Assembly: GCA_964608735.1 (NCBI GenBank) | Contig: CAZSPL010000156.1 | Coordinates: 1 to 9,561, forward strand | DNA length: 9,561 nt | Origin: CAZSPL01 sp964608735 | GTDB taxonomy: Bacteria; JAJVIF01; JAPKYR01; CAZSPL01 | Direction: 5' to 3' | Part shown: in pieces, positions 6,275-9,561 of the stretch | Position numbering within the stretch: position 1 is the first letter of the stretch | Layout of the letters: each line of letters begins with the position of its first letter | Notes under the pieces: generated by a model | The model's database searches: none | The model's input: the letters and a program-made list of their open reading frames with translations, nothing else | Told to the model about the DNA's origin: nothing | Translations under genes and position numbers: made by a program

Positions 6275-7961
6275 ATGAATAGGGTACAGATGTATAGTGG
6301 GGGGGGCGGGGTCTTAGGACTCGTCTGGTTTATTTCGTTGCTGGTGTTTCTGTCGGGTTGTAGCGGGGGAAGTGCGATGGTTTCAATGCCGGGCATAGGG
6401 CAACTCCAGGATTATCGCAATCCAATTGACGACATGTTAAGAAGTCTGCTATGGACAACGGGTAACGACGACGACGTCGCCGTTGATGACGACAACGATG
6501 CGGATCGAAACGTAGATATTTCCAATGTAGTATGGGGCTGGGAGTGTTCGGCATACGGCTGGGGGGAAATCAAGCAGCGCGGCACGCCCAATGACGATGA
6601 TTATGTCTACACTGTAGCTTGCTGGGAAGAATCCACAGGCGTAGGTGAGGGTGATGTCTGGTTCAGCGTGCTATGGCGCGAGGGTTTGCTTGACAGTGAC
6701 CATGTTGCCACGCTTCAGCAGATTGATTCCGGGCAAAGCGCCAAGCTTCAGAAATGGCCTTCAATCACGGCCCACCTTGGCGAATATGGTGAAGATGATT
6801 ATGCAATAATCGTAGATGTAGCCTACGAACTGAGCCAGGGCTACACTATTGAGCCGCAATGGACAGGCCAGTGGGAGATACGGCATTGTCGTTACGCTAT
6901 GAGCGGTTATGGGGATGATACGGACTTCGACGATTTCGATGAGCTTTTATCTGAAACAGTAAGCCATGATTCGTTACACGACTGCATTCACCCCGATATC
7001 GTCTTCGATTGTGCTTATGACGATGATGAAAATCCCGAGGCAAAGAACCGCTTACACTTGGTCTACGAAGTGGATGATTACGAGGACGGGCAGAGCATTT
7101 ACTACCGTTTCGGTGAGGAAGATGATGTTGACGACATCAACTGGGACGATGCCTACCAGATAAACATCGATGGTCAACAGGATTCACGGCCGAGAATTGA
7201 TGTCGGCCAGGATGACAGCGGGCATGTTACTTATGACCTCTTCCAGCACCCGGATTCAGTCTATTATGTTGGCGTGACCTGGATGCATGCTCGCTACAGT
7301 TACATTCCAGCAGGCTGGGTGACTGATACCTTTCTTGCATCGCTGCCACCTGATGGTGTTGTACCATTAGCTGTAATTCGAGAAAGGCTTACTAATAACA
7401 CTTCCCCTCGTATTTTATATGTCCTGCCTTTCATCGACATTGAGCCTCTTGCTGCCTCAACACCTCGGACAACCATGATTACATGGACGTATATAGTAGA
7501 AGATCAATATGGAAATTTCTTTCCTATGAATGTTGAAGCGACCAACACGCTTAAACTCGAAAATGAAGGANNNNNNNNNNGCCTTCGCGTACAACACGAT
7601 AGTTGATGCAAATGACGTTCCGTTTCGTAACGGTATTTCGACCTTGGCGCTGGAGGAAACGAACACGAAGGAAGGCTATCTCGTGTGGCTCAATGATGGC
7701 TGGTCCTTTGAGTCAACAACCGCAACTGATGTTGAGGTTTACGCCGGTGATCTAAGCTGGGACTGGGGTGTGTTTGACTACGATATTGGCGTCAGCAATT
7801 TCGAGAATATTTCGGATGGCTTGAGCAGCTGGGCTGTTAACAATTGGTACGTTTTTGGTCCGGAGATAGCCATTTTTCATGATGACAGGGCATTCTGTGT
7901 GTGGACAGACATCGATAACGGCACGCCCCCTTCTATCTGGGGCGATGCAAGCGATTTATGA
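6275..7961 (+). CDS. Lipoprotein, probable beta-propeller, interrupted by an assembly gap
   Basis: Envelope lipoprotein of unknown function. Residues 1-29 are a lipoprotein signal with lipobox LSGC (Cys29). An Asp-rich stretch (about 58-76, NDDDVAVDDDNDADRN) follows and looks like a linker or calcium-binding spacer. The rest has recurring strand patterns typical of propeller blades: KWPSITAHLG, then HPDIVFDCAYDDD and LHLVYE, then IYYRFGEE, then SRPRIDVGQDD. Ten Ns at 7571-7580 interrupt the frame after 432 codons. The downstream frame (7581-7961, 126 residues to TGA) has the same character and carries no start signal, so I treat both parts as one gene; the frame offset means little because ten Ns is probably a nominal size. 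A run of eight Gs (6299-6306) lies in the signal-peptide region. The next gene follows after 18 bases, so the two are probably co-transcribed. The ligand is unknown. Confidence 0.7.
7571..7580. other. Assembly gap (10 N)
   Basis: The run of ten Ns marks a scaffold join inside the first lipoprotein gene. Complete codons meet the gap on both sides (GAA-GGA before, GCC-TTC after), so an intact gene needs a true gap length divisible by three, zero included. The N count should not be trusted. Confidence 0.95.
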
Positions 7962-7979
7962 TTAAAGGAGGCGGTAACT

Positions 7980-9287
7980 ATGAAACCGACTATTGTTTTA
8001 CTGCTGTCCTTCCTCCTTCTCTGCGGGTGTTCGGGCATCAATCCTTGTATTACACCTGATGGAGCTGCCGGCTCACCGAGGTATCAAGAAGCTCATAGAA
8101 CCACGCACTGGATCTGGGACACCGGTTTATACAGGGTTTCCGATGATCACGCGACCATCGAGAGACTGCCAATGCGCGAAGGGGAGTATCATTTTAATAT
8201 TACGCGCCTTGCGGAGCCACCCAACTGCATAAAGTGCCTGCAGATAGGCAAGCCATCGAGCCAGCCCGATGGCACATTGAAAATCCCGGTATCACTCAGC
8301 CATCCATTCCCAAGCGCGCCGCTCTATACCGGGTTTGATGTAAGGGGCATTATCTTGTTTCCGGCAACCAGGTATTGGGAGAGAGAGCCCAATGACATTA
8401 AAACCGCTACCGTCCCGGTAGAATATATTTTCCCTGAAGACGGCCCTATTCCGCTGTATTTCTCTCGCGCAGAGGATGGCGGCGGCCAGTTGCTCAACGC
8501 CGATGGTTTCACGATGTTCTTCTTTCCCGGATGGCATGTCCCGGGGTATGATTTACCCATATTCCAGTACAACAAGGGAATCTACGCAAATGGTCTTGAT
8601 CCGGACAGCACAATTAACGGTTACAAGCTATTCACCAACGACCCGAACAGGCGGATGTTCAGGACAAACGAGACCATTACCAGGACATATCACATAGCCG
8701 CTACACAAGGTGAGTTTATCTTCGGTTACGTAGTGGAGGCATCATGGGCCCCTCCTACCGCGACTCCAGTTACTGATCCCGCTAACGACTTCCCATTCTG
8801 GGCCAATTGCGAAGACGGCTATGTGCTCGAGTTCGAGCAGATTCACCCATTCAAGACAGGTTTTTACGGCCCTCCATCAATTTCTCCTTGGCCCCCAGTG
8901 GCTCCATGGGTTTACGACGAAGAAAGGCACGTAACAGCAGCTACTTTAATGCTTAGCCAGGTTGACCCGGAGGATGAAGCTATCGAGGAAATTGACATCT
9001 GGCTCCACTGCCCTGACCTGTCAAACAACCCCGATATACAGACACATGGAGTGGCATACTCAAAGAGCGACTTTACAGTAAATAGTCAGACCCACATTTA
9101 CAATGGATATCAATGGATCGGCATGGGTTCTTTTGAGGCCGAACCCGGTCAGTATGTCGCCTTGTTGTATGTTCGTCCAAATCTGGGGAGAAAAGGCTGG
9201 GATTACGAGGACAATAACTGGCCCGCACAATTGTACTATCCAGCGTTCTTTGATTTCATCACGCTGGAGGTCATCGCCGGAGATTAG
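7980..9287 (+). CDS. Unrecognised secreted lipoprotein
   Basis: Predicted 435-residue envelope lipoprotein. The start is supported by AAGGAGG (7965-7971) 8 bases before ATG. The signal is short and hydrophobic, with LCGC giving Cys17 as the lipidated residue. I do not recognise the family. The mature part looks all-beta, rich in Pro, Tyr and Trp: a TTHWIWDTGLYRV segment near residue 42, then LSHPFP and YTGFDVRGIILFP (about 103-127), then several Trp/Pro-rich strands to the C-terminus. The only CXXC is CIKC (about 81-84), not followed by His, so it is not a heme site. The gene follows the beta-propeller lipoprotein by 18 bases and precedes a strong terminator, so the pair is probably one operon. 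Base composition looks lower in GC than the minus-strand genes to the left. A surface-binding or cell-envelope structural role is a guess. Confidence 0.75.
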   Translation: MKPTIVLLLSFLLLCGCSGINPCITPDGAAGSPRYQEAHRTTHWIWDTGLYRVSDDHATIERLPMREGEYHFNITRLAEPPNCIKCLQIGKPSSQPDGTLKIPVSLSHPFPSAPLYTGFDVRGIILFPATRYWEREPNDIKTATVPVEYIFPEDGPIPLYFSRAEDGGGQLLNADGFTMFFFPGWHVPGYDLPIFQYNKGIYANGLDPDSTINGYKLFTNDPNRRMFRTNETITRTYHIAATQGEFIFGYVVEASWAPPTATPVTDPANDFPFWANCEDGYVLEFEQIHPFKTGFYGPPSISPWPPVAPWVYDEERHVTAATLMLSQVDPEDEAIEEIDIWLHCPDLSNNPDIQTHGVAYSKSDFTVNSQTHIYNGYQWIGMGSFEAEPGQYVALLYVRPNLGRKGWDYEDNNWPAQLYYPAFFDFITLEVIAGD

Positions 9288-9322
9288 AAGTAAAAAGAAA
9301 GCGATTTGTGATTTTCGATGTT

Positions 9323-9348
9323 CCGGGACACCAATGTCCCGGTTTTTT
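9323..9348 (+). terminator. Rho-independent terminator of the lipoprotein pair
   Basis: CCGGGACA (9323-9330) pairs perfectly with TGTCCCGG (9335-9342) around the loop CCAA and is followed at once by six Ts (9343-9348). It lies 35 bases after the stop of the second lipoprotein gene. Confidence 0.92.
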
Positions 9349-9364
9349 GTGTGCCTGGCATGTT

Positions 9365-9412
9365 TGACAGCTTGGAGAGGGAAGTCCTCTACCCAGCAGG
9401 CGAAGGCTGTCA
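9365..9412. repeat. Nested inverted repeats, possible structured element
   Basis: TGACAGC (9365-9371) pairs with GCTGTCA (9406-9412). Inside, AGAGG (9376-9380) pairs with CCTCT (9386-9390) around GAAGT. The element sits between the terminator and the point where the duplicated TIM-barrel sequence begins (9424). It matches no RNA or mobile-element end that I can name. Confidence 0.4.
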
Positions 9413-9415
9413 GGC

Positions 9416-9561
9416 TTATCCTAGGAGATTCTGTTCCTTCGCGTAGACGGCGAGATAGGAAAGGTTTTCGGTGAGCTTGCGCATCGTGTCCTTATATTTA
9501 ATCGGATCGTGAAGGACATTCTGCGGGATGGCGTGGCAGAAGAAGCCGAACCGCGCGCCGA
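9416..9561 (-). pseudogene. Truncated second copy of the TIM-barrel isomerase gene (partial, runs off the window)
   Basis: On the minus strand this encodes the equivalent of residues 116-160 of the TIM-barrel protein (GARFGFFCHA to AKEQNL) with no amino-acid change. Identity ends at 9424; the frame then reads Leu-Gly and stops at TAA (9418-9416). The predicted metal ligands Glu166, Asp201, His204 and His301 are therefore missing, so the product should not be active as such. The 5' part lies outside the window. It may be a real truncated paralogue or the edge of a wrongly joined contig from a close relative. Confidence 0.65.
9424..9561. repeat. 138-base direct repeat of 5527-5664
   Basis: The two segments align without gaps at an offset of 3897 bases and differ at four positions by my count (about 97% identity). 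The right end of the repeat is cut by the window edge, so the true length is unknown; the left end is a sharp break at 9424/5527. Confidence 0.9.

Noticed and set aside
1..9561. tRNA, rRNA, integrase or transposase genes
   Set aside because: I saw no cloverleaf with a CCA-type end, no rRNA-like sequence and no DDE or tyrosine-recombinase motifs in any long frame.

Overview
The window looks like part of a metagenome-assembled scaffold (it contains a 10-N gap) from a Gram-negative, probably anaerobic bacterium. The support is three lipoprotein signals, a 584-residue predicted outer-membrane protein with a signal peptide, and a multiheme c-type cytochrome. No 16S or other marker gene is present, so lineage is open. 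The cytochrome/porin/rhodanese set recalls the Ext electron-conduit genes of Geobacter-type bacteria, but the Asp-rich lipoproteins on the right could equally come from a little-studied candidate phylum.

Positions 1-286 are non-coding and rich in palindromes. Positions 287-4487 (minus strand) hold a compact three-gene operon read right to left. It starts with a predicted outer-membrane beta-barrel (4487-2733). A c-type cytochrome with 11 CXXCH motifs follows (2729-1371). A lipoprotein with two rhodanese domains comes last (1330-287). A near-consensus sigma70 promoter (TTGACA-N17-TAGAAT) lies about 55 bases upstream of the first gene. The cytochrome frame contains one in-frame TGA at 2481-2483. 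The same frame continues on both sides with cytochrome sequence, and a hairpin with a G near the start of its loop follows at a SECIS-like distance. I read it as a selenocysteine-containing multiheme cytochrome. Porin-like, cytochrome and rhodanese partners resemble the ExtI, ExtK/L and ExtH products of Geobacter sulfurreducens, here in a different order. The likely role is moving electrons across the outer membrane, with the rhodanese handling sulfur or selenium. The electron acceptor is unknown.

Positions 4488-4765 are non-coding and carry the promoter plus two copies of a REP-like palindrome whose third copy lies beyond the other end of the operon. Next is a minus-strand TIM-barrel sugar isomerase/epimerase-like gene (6007-4766). 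Across an AT-rich divergent spacer lies a plus-strand pair of lipoprotein genes with good ribosome binding sites (6275-7961, interrupted by the N gap, and 7980-9287), closed by a clear rho-independent terminator (9323-9348). The first looks like a beta-propeller; the second is unrecognised.

The last 138 bases repeat an internal part of the TIM-barrel gene with four differences, all synonymous. This second copy loses its 3' end and stops early, so it is either a truncated paralogue or a sign of misassembly.
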